Under the pieces are notes generated by a model. That model did no database searches, had not been told where the DNA came from, and saw only the letters and a program-made list of their open reading frames with translations. DNA of 11,625 nt from Clostridiales bacterium (GTDB lineage Bacteria > Bacillota_A > Clostridia > Peptostreptococcales > Anaerovoracaceae): assembly GCA_024697655.1 (NCBI GenBank), contig JAILFI010000224.1:1-11625 (forward strand), in the 5' to 3' direction. The position numbers were made by a program, and so were the translations under genes. Positions 5,794 through 11,625 of the stretch are shown piece by piece (the first letter of the stretch is position 1; each line of letters opens with the position of its first letter).

Positions 5794-8094
5794 TTACGCC
5801 ATAGACGGTTCGCCCGGCAGGAATGAAGCCGCGTACGCCTGTCCCAGCGCGATCCCGCCGTCGTTGGGACTGACGGAGATGTTATAGTAGGTCTCGAATC
5901 CCACCGCACGGAGCTGCTCCAGCGTTTCCTCCATCAGGATCCGGTTCTGGAACACGCCGCCGGTCAGAGCCACTTTGCTCACCCCGGTCCTCTCCCGGAG
6001 TTCCCTGCATTTTGCCGCGATCATGTAAGCGATGCGCATGTGGAACACCAGAGCCAGATCGTCCGCTTCGCTCCTCTCAGGGGTCTTTTTCGCCCTTGCA
6101 GCGGCATCCTCGAGCAGGATCGCACATTCCCCCTCGTAGGAATTGTAATCGCAGATGCCCAGCAGTGCTGCCGCCGCGTCGAACAGCCTGCCCATGCTGG
6201 AACTTTTCACTGTGTTGATGCCTGCCGCGATCGCCTTTTCAAGGATCTCCGTCTCCCGGTGCGCGAGCGTATCCATCCGTTCGCTGTAGGCAATGAGATC
6301 GCGGATATCGATGGTGATGTCCTCCGATGAGGAATCGCGCTGTCCGCCTGCCGCTTCATCATAATAGCCGTTTTTCACCGCATACAGATAACTGGCCGCG
6401 GATTTCCAGCCTTCGTCCATGGAACTGTCGCCGCCGATCATATCGACGTACTTCAGGTGCGCGAGACGCTCCATACTGCCCTTTTCACACAGCAGGAACT
6501 CCCCGCCCCAGATCGCGCCGTCCGTGCCGTAGCCGGTGCCGTCAAAGCTTACGCCAATGACCGGACCGCTGATGGCATTCTCCGCCATGACCGAAGCCAC
6601 GTGCGCGTGATGGTGCTGGATGCGGACGAGCGGCAGACCGTGCGTTTTCGCGTATACTTCCGCATACCGGGTCGTATAGTAGTCCGGGTGCAGATCGCAG
6701 ACGACCTTTTCGGGGCGGACCCGGAACAGTGCTGCCATCCGCTCCACATTTTCTTCATACAGAGCCCGGTTCTCCGCGCTGTCCATATCGCCGAAATACT
6801 GGCTCGGATAGACGAATCCGCCCTTGCCGAGCGCGAAGGAATTCTTGAGCTGCCCGCCGCACGCCAGAAGTTCCTGCTCGCACGGTTCGGCATACAGCGG
6901 CACCGGCGCATAGCCTTTGGACCGCCGGATGATCTGCGGCTGCCCGTCGATCACACGGCATACGCTGTCGTCGACGCTCACGCGGATCTTTCGCTTATTG
7001 TAAAAGACGGCCGTCAGATCAGGATGCGTATCCTGAAAGCGGAACATCTCTTCGTCCTCTTTGATGATCGGCATGCCGGACAGGTTGGCGCTCGTCGCGA
7101 TCAGAGGCCCGCCGAAATCGTCCAGCAGCAGATACTGGGCACCCATGGACGGCAGGAACGCACCGATGAACCGGCTTTTTTCGAACTCGCTGTAGTCAGC
7201 GGGATGGAAGGCCTGCAGTTCGTCCGCCGGCTTTCTCTCCAGCAGAAGGATCGGCCGCGCCGAAGATGTCAGGAGCTTTTCCTCCACCTCGCTGACACTG
7301 CAGTACTGCCTGATCTCATCGACCGACCGGAACATCACCGCAAATGGTTTTTTCTCTCTGCCCTTCATCTCCCGGAGCATACGGACCGCTTCCGGGTCGA
7401 GCGGATCCGCTAAGAGATTGTACCCGCCCATGCTCTTGAAACCGACGACGCAGCCCTCTTTGAGCAGCGCCGCCGCGCGTTCCAGCGGCAGCTTATCCGT
7501 CGGATCGTCGATCTGGAGCCGCTCCAGCATCTGCGGACCGCAGTCGTGGCAGGAGATGGTCTGCGCATGATAGCGCCTGTCGGTCAGCGTCGTGTATTCC
7601 GCTTCACACGACGGGCACATCGGGAAATCGATCATCGACGTATTGTCTCTGTCGTAGGGAAAACGGTCCACGATCGTGTACCTTGGACCGCACACCATGC
7701 AGCTGATGAACGGATGGCGGTACCGCCTGTCCGCCGGTTCGTACATCTCCCGCAGGCAGTCCGGGCAGACCGCGATGTCCGCGGGGATCATCGCCACTTC
7801 GCGTTCCCCTTCTCCGCTCTTAAGGATGGAGAAAGTTTCGTATACACAAAGAGGAGCCGGATCGCGCCGTACATGCACGATCTCAGCCGGCCCCGGTTTC
7901 TGCTCGATCAGGGTGCCGAGAAACGCGGAGATCCGCTGCGGTGTATCCGTCACATAGATCTCCACCAGACCGCCGATATTCGATACTGTTCCCTTCATTC
8001 CGAGCGATTCCGCGACCTTGGCCACATACGGACGGAATCCCACGCCCTGCACGATGCCCCAGAGACGGATCCGCTCAGTGATCTTCACTGCCAT
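5794..8094 (-). CDS. hypF: HypF, carbamoyltransferase of hydrogenase maturation
   Basis: 766 residues, full family length. HypF makes carbamoyl-adenylate from carbamoyl phosphate and ATP, then carbamoylates the C-terminal cysteine of HypE. Domains in order: an acylphosphatase-like domain (about 5-90) with GIVQGVGFRP including R21; a double zinc-finger region (about 108-186) with cysteine pairs C110/C113, C132/C135, C160/C163 and C182/C185; a YrdC/Sua5-like nucleotide-binding domain (about 200-390); and a Kae1/TsaD-like domain (about 405-760) with HHHAHVASV and the terminal SVSPNDGGIALGQ. It starts 15 nt after the hypB stop; the ribosome site is weak (CAGG 7 nt upstream), suggesting translational coupling. 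No damage is seen, which contrasts with its substrate protein HypE. Confidence 0.97.
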   Translation of the reverse strand: MAVKITERIRLWGIVQGVGFRPYVAKVAESLGMKGTVSNIGGLVEIYVTDTPQRISAFLGTLIEQKPGPAEIVHVRRDPAPLCVYETFSILKSGEGEREVAMIPADIAVCPDCLREMYEPADRRYRHPFISCMVCGPRYTIVDRFPYDRDNTSMIDFPMCPSCEAEYTTLTDRRYHAQTISCHDCGPQMLERLQIDDPTDKLPLERAAALLKEGCVVGFKSMGGYNLLADPLDPEAVRMLREMKGREKKPFAVMFRSVDEIRQYCSVSEVEEKLLTSSARPILLLERKPADELQAFHPADYSEFEKSRFIGAFLPSMGAQYLLLDDFGGPLIATSANLSGMPIIKEDEEMFRFQDTHPDLTAVFYNKRKIRVSVDDSVCRVIDGQPQIIRRSKGYAPVPLYAEPCEQELLACGGQLKNSFALGKGGFVYPSQYFGDMDSAENRALYEENVERMAALFRVRPEKVVCDLHPDYYTTRYAEVYAKTHGLPLVRIQHHHAHVASVMAENAISGPVIGVSFDGTGYGTDGAIWGGEFLLCEKGSMERLAHLKYVDMIGGDSSMDEGWKSAASYLYAVKNGYYDEAAGGQRDSSSEDITIDIRDLIAYSERMDTLAHRETEILEKAIAAGINTVKSSSMGRLFDAAAALLGICDYNSYEGECAILLEDAAARAKKTPERSEADDLALVFHMRIAYMIAAKCRELRERTGVSKVALTGGVFQNRILMEETLEQLRAVGFETYYNISVSPNDGGIALGQAYAASFLPGEPSMA

Positions 8095-8109
8095 AAAGCA
8101 ACCTGTTCT

Positions 8110-8907
8110 CTATAAAGATGCCGCTTTCTCCTCCAGCCAGGCGGCGACCTCTTCAAATCCCTCGCCGTTCCGGCCGGATACTTTGAACACCGGGACGTCC
8201 TTATTGAGCGCCCGGATGCCGCGCATGAAGCGTTCCTCGTCAAAATCCAGATACGGGATCAGATCAACTTTGTTCAGAATGATCAGGTCCGCTTTTTCAA
8301 ATGCGAGCGGGTATTTATAGGGCTTGTCGCTGCCCTCGGTGACCGTGGAAATCAGCATCTTGACATGCTCGCCGATAGAGAACTCCGCCGGGCAGACGAG
8401 GTTGCCGACGTTCTCGATGAAGAGGACGGACGGCTCGCGGACAGCAGCGTGCGCCGCATCCTGCTCATGGTCGTGGAGACGCTCCGCGGCATGGTCGTGT
8501 ACATGGCCGTCAAAATGATCGTGATCCGCTTCATGGGTGTGCGGATCCCCCTCATGATGATGGCCGTGATGACCGGCGATCTCCATATGATCGATCATGT
8601 GATCGATCATCGGCGCGTCCAGGTGGCATGCGCCGAAGGTGTTGATCTGGTATGTCTCGATGCCCAGACCATTGAGGTCCTGCGTGTCGATGTCGGACTC
8701 GATGTCACCTTCGATGACGTACGGCTTGAGCCCTTTCAGACAGCGGATGATGTTCTTCAGGACCGTCGTCTTGCCGGCGCCCGGCGCCCCCATTTCGTTG
8801 ACGACCAGGACACCGTGACTGCCCATGTGTTCTTTGATATGTTCCGCGATGGCGTCATTCTCATCCATGATGCCTTCCATCACGTCGATCTTTCTGATGT
8901 CGTGCAT
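8110..8907 (-). CDS. hypB: HypB, GTPase for nickel insertion, with internal His-rich insertion
   Basis: 265 residues. HypB is a SIMIBI-class GTPase that works with HypA to load nickel into the hydrogenase precursor. The P-loop GAPGAGKTT (40-48), the metal-site pair C94-H95 (GACHLDAP), the second metal cysteine C172 (ENVGNLVCPAEF) and NKVD (212-215) are intact. Unusually, a His-rich stretch lies between the two metal motifs: residues 103-153 include 17 histidines (for example AGHHGHHHEGDPHTHEADHD). Known His-rich HypB proteins carry such a tract at the N-terminus, which is absent here. ATG at 8907 follows TAGGAGA by about 6 nt. The gene is 30 nt downstream of hypA and 15 nt upstream of hypF. 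The tract probably stores or buffers nickel or zinc next to the site of use. Confidence 0.95.
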   Translation of the reverse strand: MHDIRKIDVMEGIMDENDAIAEHIKEHMGSHGVLVVNEMGAPGAGKTTVLKNIIRCLKGLKPYVIEGDIESDIDTQDLNGLGIETYQINTFGACHLDAPMIDHMIDHMEIAGHHGHHHEGDPHTHEADHDHFDGHVHDHAAERLHDHEQDAAHAAVREPSVLFIENVGNLVCPAEFSIGEHVKMLISTVTEGSDKPYKYPLAFEKADLIILNKVDLIPYLDFDEERFMRGIRALNKDVPVFKVSGRNGEGFEEVAAWLEEKAASL

Positions 8908-8937
8908 TGTATTCTCCTATCATTCTGCAGACTGCAG

Positions 8938-9279
8938 TTATTCTACTTCTATGCTCTCGATATAAAACTCTTTTCCGATCTCGGTCGGCTCCCCGTCCGC
9001 GCCGCACTCCGGGCACGCAAAAGACATCGGCTGCCTGTGAAACAGTGTGCCGCATGCCGGACACCTGAGCTGCGGTTTTATCCTGGTGATGCCGAGCGCC
9101 GCGCCTTCGCAAAGACTGCCCTCTGCGATCAGATCGAAGTACATGCGGATGGATTCCGGAACAAAGCCCGAGTAATCGCCCACGACCAGATCGATCCGGA
9201 CGACTTTCCCGGCGCCGGCTTTCCGGCAGTGTTCCTCCGCCATATGGACAATGTGTTCGGTGATTGGATATTCGTGCAT
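8938..9279 (-). CDS. hypA: HypA, nickel metallochaperone
   Basis: 113 residues, the standard HypA length. MHEYPITEHIV supplies the N-terminal Met-His2 needed for nickel binding, and CPAC (73-76) with CPEC (89-92) form the structural zinc site. It delivers nickel, with HypB, to the hydrogenase large subunit. The frame is open further upstream to 9360, but that would add 27 residues before the His2 motif and read through palindromes, so ATG 9279 is preferred. There is no Shine-Dalgarno at suitable distance. A strong promoter ends so close that the predicted transcript start coincides with the A of the ATG, implying leaderless translation. It is the first gene of hypABFCDE. Confidence 0.95.
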   Translation of the reverse strand: MHEYPITEHIVHMAEEHCRKAGAGKVVRIDLVVGDYSGFVPESIRMYFDLIAEGSLCEGAALGITRIKPQLRCPACGTLFHRQPMSFACPECGADGEPTEIGKEFYIESIEVE

Positions 9280-9285
9280 GCTAAC

Positions 9286-9314
9286 ATTATAAGTCACCCC
9301 GCCAATGAATTCAA
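9286..9314 (-). promoter_or_regulatory. Strong sigma-A promoter of the hyp operon
   Basis: On the minus strand TTGAAT (9314-9309), a 17-nt spacer and a perfect TATAAT (9291-9286). The base 7 nt beyond the -10 box is 9279, the A of the hypA ATG. The -35 box touches the 9313-9331 hairpin, so a regulator binding there could block it. Confidence 0.75.
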
Positions 9315-9331
9315 CGGGGCAGAACCCCGTT
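9313..9331. promoter_or_regulatory. Inverted repeat next to the hypA -35 box
   Basis: AACGGGG and CCCCGTT are perfect 7-bp arms around CAGAA. There is no T-run in either direction, so it is not a normal terminator. It overlaps the first bases of the -35 box and may be an operator for the hyp operon. Confidence 0.45.
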
Positions 9332-9345
9332 CCCACCGCATCCGC

Positions 9346-9359
9346 TGCTGCCGGCAGCA
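9346..9359. promoter_or_regulatory. 14-bp perfect palindrome TGCTGCCGGCAGCA upstream of hypA promoter
   Basis: A gapless GC-rich palindrome about 32 bp upstream of the -35 box, a position suited to an activator or upstream repressor site. I do not recognise the regulator. Confidence 0.35.
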
Positions 9360-9392
9360 TCTATATATGCGAATATTCTGTATATTATATTA

Positions 9393-9421
9393 TTGCAACT
9401 AATAAAGGAAGTGTGCATAAT
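9393..9421 (+). promoter_or_regulatory. Plus-strand sigma-A-like promoter P1
   Basis: TTGCAA, 17 nt, CATAAT; the predicted start is near 9428. It points toward the plus-strand small-RNA region and would give a transcript of about 190 nt ending at the 9582-9619 terminator. Confidence 0.45.
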
Positions 9422-9466
9422 CGCTGGAAGCCAGTAATTTCAACACTTGTAAGAATCGCATCCAAC

Positions 9467-9495
9467 TTGACACCACCCACTTCCTCAGATATACT
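9467..9495 (+). promoter_or_regulatory. Plus-strand near-consensus promoter P2 of the putative small RNA
   Basis: A perfect TTGACA, a 17-nt spacer and TATACT (5 of 6) predict a start at about 9501-9502. Imperfect inverted arms CAGATAT and ATGTCTG flank the end of the -10 box and could be an operator. No protein gene lies downstream on this strand. Confidence 0.65.
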
Positions 9496-9500
9496 TTAGA

Positions 9501-9619
9501 TGTCTGAAGGGAGTCTTTTAGACAGCTGCAACAGCAGCCTGACCAAGCTTTCTTTCTTATTCACATTTCATATACTAAGAAGTCGATACTGCTTGCATTA
9601 TCGGCTTTTTAGTTTTTTT
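9501..9619 (+). ncRNA. Putative structured small RNA (about 115 nt)
   Basis: Bounded by a near-consensus promoter and an intrinsic terminator on the same strand, with no convincing ORF between them. Predicted structure: hairpin 1, UGUCU (9501-9505) with AGACA (9520-9524), with a loop containing GAAGGGAG; immediately adjacent hairpin 2, GCUGC-AACA-GCAGC (9525-9538); then an unpaired pyrimidine-rich linker (about 9541-9575, CUUUCUUUCUUAUUC-like); and the terminator stem. A short frame starting at 9500 reads through the terminator and into the antisense of the neighbouring gene, so it is unlikely to be translated. I do not recognise the RNA as 6S, SRP RNA, tmRNA or a riboswitch. A trans-acting regulator is possible; the pyrimidine-rich linker could pair with purine-rich ribosome sites. 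It may also be a longer RNA started at P1. Confidence 0.5.
9582..9619 (+). terminator. Intrinsic terminator of the plus-strand small RNA
   Basis: GTCGATA (9582-9588) pairs with TATCGGC (9599-9605), with one G-U pair, extendable by two A-T pairs. It is followed by TTTTT, AG and TTTTTTT. On the minus strand the tail is T-poor and the wobble becomes a C-A mismatch, so the plus strand is clearly the active direction. Confidence 0.7.
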
Positions 9620-9644
9620 GCGCCTTCTGCGTCAGGTATTCCCG

Positions 9645-10352
9645 TCAGTCCTTTTCGCAGGCACCAACGAACGATGCAAAAAGCCTGCCGGCTTCTTCAT
9701 CCTCCCGGCTCATAAACTCCGGATGCCATTGCACCGCCCAGACATACTTCTTTCCCGGCATGTAACATGCCTCCACAAGGCCGTCCTCCGATACCGCCAT
9801 TGGTACGAGACACGGTGCCAGTTCCTTGACCGCCTGATTGTGATAAGAGTTGACGCCGAGTTTTTCTTTCCCAAGGATCCCGTAAAGAGGAGATCCTTTG
9901 TCGATCCGTACAGTATGGACCGCCCTGTCGTACGGCGGCTTCATGGAGTGCGCCACATTTGATGGGTGCTGCTCCCGCAGACTCTGATACAACGTCCCGC
10001 CAAGTGCCGCATTGAGAAACTGGATCCCTCTGCAGATCCCCAGAACCGGCTTGTCGAGACCGATCGCATGCGCCAGTACAGCGCCTTCCATCTCGTCCCG
10101 CCCCGGTTCCATACAGACAGTGTCATAAAGCGGTTCCTCGCCATATAAGGCCGGTTCCACATCCGGACCTCCCGGCAGAAGGAACCCGTCGCACAGACTG
10201 CACAGCTGCGCGATTTCTTCCTCATCAGTCACAAAAGGCAGCATGACCGGCAGGCCGCCCGCCTGTGAAACAGCATCCATATACCCGGAAAACATCCAAT
10301 AACTGTCACGTTCCTTATCCCACAGGGGCGTGATTCCGATGACTGGTTTCAT
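9645..10352 (-). CDS. Gamma-glutamyl-GABA hydrolase-like class I glutamine amidotransferase (peptidase C26)
   Basis: 235 residues. It starts MKPVIGITPLWDKERDSY, has FLLPGGPDVEPALYGE (58-73), the nucleophile elbow GICRGIQFLN with C107, and WHPEF giving H210 and E212, which completes the Cys-His-Glu triad. The family (PuuD and relatives) cleaves gamma-glutamyl amide bonds such as gamma-glutamyl-GABA, but many members have untested substrates. No puu-type neighbours are present, so the specific role is open. I chose ATG 10352, with AAGGG about 6 nt upstream, over the in-frame ATG 10424, because the extension would translate a 10-bp hairpin and lies before the conserved start. The gene follows PFOR by 118 bp, with that hairpin between them. 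No clear promoter was seen, so it may depend on readthrough. Confidence 0.9.
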   Translation of the reverse strand: MKPVIGITPLWDKERDSYWMFSGYMDAVSQAGGLPVMLPFVTDEEEIAQLCSLCDGFLLPGGPDVEPALYGEEPLYDTVCMEPGRDEMEGAVLAHAIGLDKPVLGICRGIQFLNAALGGTLYQSLREQHPSNVAHSMKPPYDRAVHTVRIDKGSPLYGILGKEKLGVNSYHNQAVKELAPCLVPMAVSEDGLVEACYMPGKKYVWAVQWHPEFMSREDEEAGRLFASFVGACEKD

Positions 10353-10386
10353 AGCGGTCCCTTCTTTCGCTTTTTCCCGAAACAAC

Positions 10387-10418
10387 TTGAGGCATCCTCC
10401 TTCCGGAAGATGCCTCAA
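10387..10418 (-). terminator. Perfect hairpin after the PFOR gene (terminator or attenuator)
   Basis: TTGAGGCATC and GATGCCTCAA are perfect 10-bp arms with a 12-nt loop, 50-85 bp past the PFOR stop. On the minus strand the tail is GTTGTTTC, with few T's, so termination may be leaky and allow expression of the amidotransferase gene downstream. It could also serve as an mRNA-stabilising 3' end. Confidence 0.6.
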
Positions 10419-10470
10419 ATTCAAGTCTTACTTACCTGCAGACCCAAGGCCTGTCCAGGATCCTATACAG

Positions 10471-11625
10471 TTAGTCTCTCTCAGCCAGCTTCTTGTAGCC
10501 TGCCCATCTGTCCATCGCATCCTTCTCGGTCTTCGCGAACAGATCTTCGGCGATGTCCGGGAACTCCTTGAGCAGGGAGTTGTAACGGACCTGACCCATG
10601 ATGAAGTCGCGGAACTTGCCGTTCGGCTCCTTCTTGCTGTCGAGGGTGAAGCCATTCTCGCCGGCTGCTTCGACTTCCGGATTGTATCTGTACAGGCTCC
10701 AGTATCCGCACTCGACCGCCTGCTTCTCGCTCTCCTGCGCCTTGCCCATGCCGGCCTTCATGCCGTGGTTGATGCACGGTGCGTAGCAGATGATCAGGGA
10801 CGGACCATGGTAAGCCTCAGCTTCTGTAACCGCCTTCATGAACTGGTTCTTGTCCGCGCCCATCGCGACCTGTGCCACGTAGACGTAGCCGTAGGACTTC
10901 GCCATCATGCCCAGATCCTTTTTCTTGGTGCGCTTACCGGAAGCGGCGAACTTCGCAACCGCCGCGGTCGGGGTCGCCTTGGAGGACTGCCCGCCGGTGT
11001 TGGAGTACACTTCGGTATCGAAGACGAGAACGTTGATGTCTTCGCCGGAAGCCAGTGCATGGTCCAGACCGCCGTAACCGATGTCGTAGGACCAGCCGTC
11101 ACCGCCGAGGCACCAGATCGAACGCTTGACGAGGTAATCCTTATTCGCGAGGATCCTGTCCGCGATGGGACGGCAGTGATCGCACAGATCGGTCTTCTCG
11201 AGCGCTTCGATGAAGGCGTCGCAGATCTCTCTGGAGTTCTCGCCGTTCTCCATGTTCTCGATCCAGGCGCGTGCCGGTGCGAGGACTTCTTCCTTATGCG
11301 TACCCGCCATGAGTTCTTCGACATCATCCTTGATCTTCGCTCTCATCTGACGGACAGCTGTCGCCATACCAAGACCGTACTCTGCGTTATCCTCGAACAG
11401 GGAGTTCGCCCAGGACGGACCTCTGCCGTTCTTATCCTTGGTGTACGGCATGCTCGGTGCGGAAGCGCCCCAGATGGAGGAGCAGCCTGTCGCGTTGGCG
11501 ATCATCATGCGGTCGCCGAAGAGCTGGGTGATGACCTTGATATACGGTGTCTCGCCGCAGCCGGAGCATGCGCCGGAGAATTCGAAGTACGGCATTGCGA
11601 ACTGGCTGCCCTTGACGGACTTCTT
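10471..11625 (-). CDS. nifJ: Pyruvate:ferredoxin (flavodoxin) oxidoreductase, C-terminal part (runs off right edge)
   Basis: 384 residues of a protein normally about 1,170-1,200 long; it enters in frame at the window edge as KKSVKGSQFAMPYFEFSGAC. PFOR oxidises pyruvate with CoA to acetyl-CoA and CO2 and passes the electrons to ferredoxin. The visible part is the end of the ferredoxin-like region and the thiamine-diphosphate domain. Counting from the Met of MPYFEF, C10 and C13 (GACSGCGE), C38 (NATGCSS) and C274 (APCINHG) match the four ligands of the proximal [4Fe-4S] cluster. GGDGWSYDIGYGG (164-176), with the following VFDTEVYSNTGGQ, is the ThDP/Mg2+ motif. The gene ends in TAA. Reduced ferredoxin from this enzyme is the usual electron source for fermentative H2 production, which fits with hyp genes nearby, although the two loci need not be co-regulated. 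Confidence 0.96.
   Translation of the reverse strand, partial: KKSVKGSQFAMPYFEFSGACSGCGETPYIKVITQLFGDRMMIANATGCSSIWGASAPSMPYTKDKNGRGPSWANSLFEDNAEYGLGMATAVRQMRAKIKDDVEELMAGTHKEEVLAPARAWIENMENGENSREICDAFIEALEKTDLCDHCRPIADRILANKDYLVKRSIWCLGGDGWSYDIGYGGLDHALASGEDINVLVFDTEVYSNTGGQSSKATPTAAVAKFAASGKRTKKKDLGMMAKSYGYVYVAQVAMGADKNQFMKAVTEAEAYHGPSLIICYAPCINHGMKAGMGKAQESEKQAVECGYWSLYRYNPEVEAAGENGFTLDSKKEPNGKFRDFIMGQVRYNSLLKEFPDIAEDLFAKTEKDAMDRWAGYKKLAERD

Noticed and set aside
6457..7413. 318-residue plus-strand frame inside hypF
   Set aside because: Arg/His/Asp-rich shadow of a conserved HypF coding sequence.
9280..9360. N-terminal extension of HypA to ATG 9360
   Set aside because: HypA needs Met-His at its own N-terminus, and the extension spans palindromes and the promoter boxes.
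9500..9715. 71-residue plus-strand reading frame starting at the predicted small-RNA start
   Set aside because: It runs through an intrinsic terminator and then antisense into the amidotransferase gene, has no ribosome site and encodes no recognisable domain.

Overview
The window reads as chromosomal DNA of a strictly anaerobic, moderately GC-rich member of the Firmicutes (Clostridia or Erysipelotrichia-like). The evidence is a pyruvate:ferredoxin oxidoreductase, a complete set of [NiFe]-hydrogenase maturation genes, a rubredoxin-fused metallo-hydrolase, a SigI-type sigma factor and purine-rich Shine-Dalgarno sites. Every recognisable protein gene lies on the minus strand. The only plus-strand unit I can support is a putative small RNA.

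Layout, read in the direction of transcription (right to left). (1) 11625-10471: C-terminal third of pyruvate:ferredoxin oxidoreductase (nifJ/por), cut by the window edge. (2) 10352-9645: class I glutamine amidotransferase-like hydrolase of the gamma-glutamyl-GABA hydrolase family. (3) 9644-9280: a 365-bp gap. It holds a strong hypA promoter, two palindromes, and on the plus strand two sigma-A-like promoters followed by a structured, terminator-ended region that looks like a small RNA of about 115 nt. (4) 9279-3340: hypA-hypB-hypF-hypC-hypD-hypE, closely spaced and all needed to build and insert the Ni-Fe(CN)2CO site. hypE carries an in-frame TAA at codon 54, and hypB carries a histidine-rich insertion inside its GTPase domain. 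(5) 3227-1163: a two-gene operon of a metallo-beta-lactamase-fold/rubredoxin fusion and a radical SAM protein. Its promoter overlaps a near-perfect PerR-type palindrome, and it is closed by a good intrinsic terminator. (6) 956-1: a small secreted protein built of Pro/Gly-rich repeats, then the N-terminal part of a SigI-like sigma factor that runs off the left edge.

How the parts fit: PFOR generates reduced ferredoxin, a hydrogenase (not in the window) would dispose of or take up electrons as H2, and the Hyp proteins mature that hydrogenase. The MBL-rubredoxin/radical SAM pair under a peroxide-type operator suggests a redox or oxygen-stress module. The repeat protein next to SigI suggests a cell-envelope sensing locus.

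Most worth checking: the hypE nonsense codon, the PerR-like operator over the MBL-rubredoxin operon, the plus-strand small RNA, the predicted leaderless hypA mRNA, the internal His-rich insertion in HypB, and the secreted repeat protein beside sigI. No mobile element, CRISPR array, rRNA or tRNA was seen.
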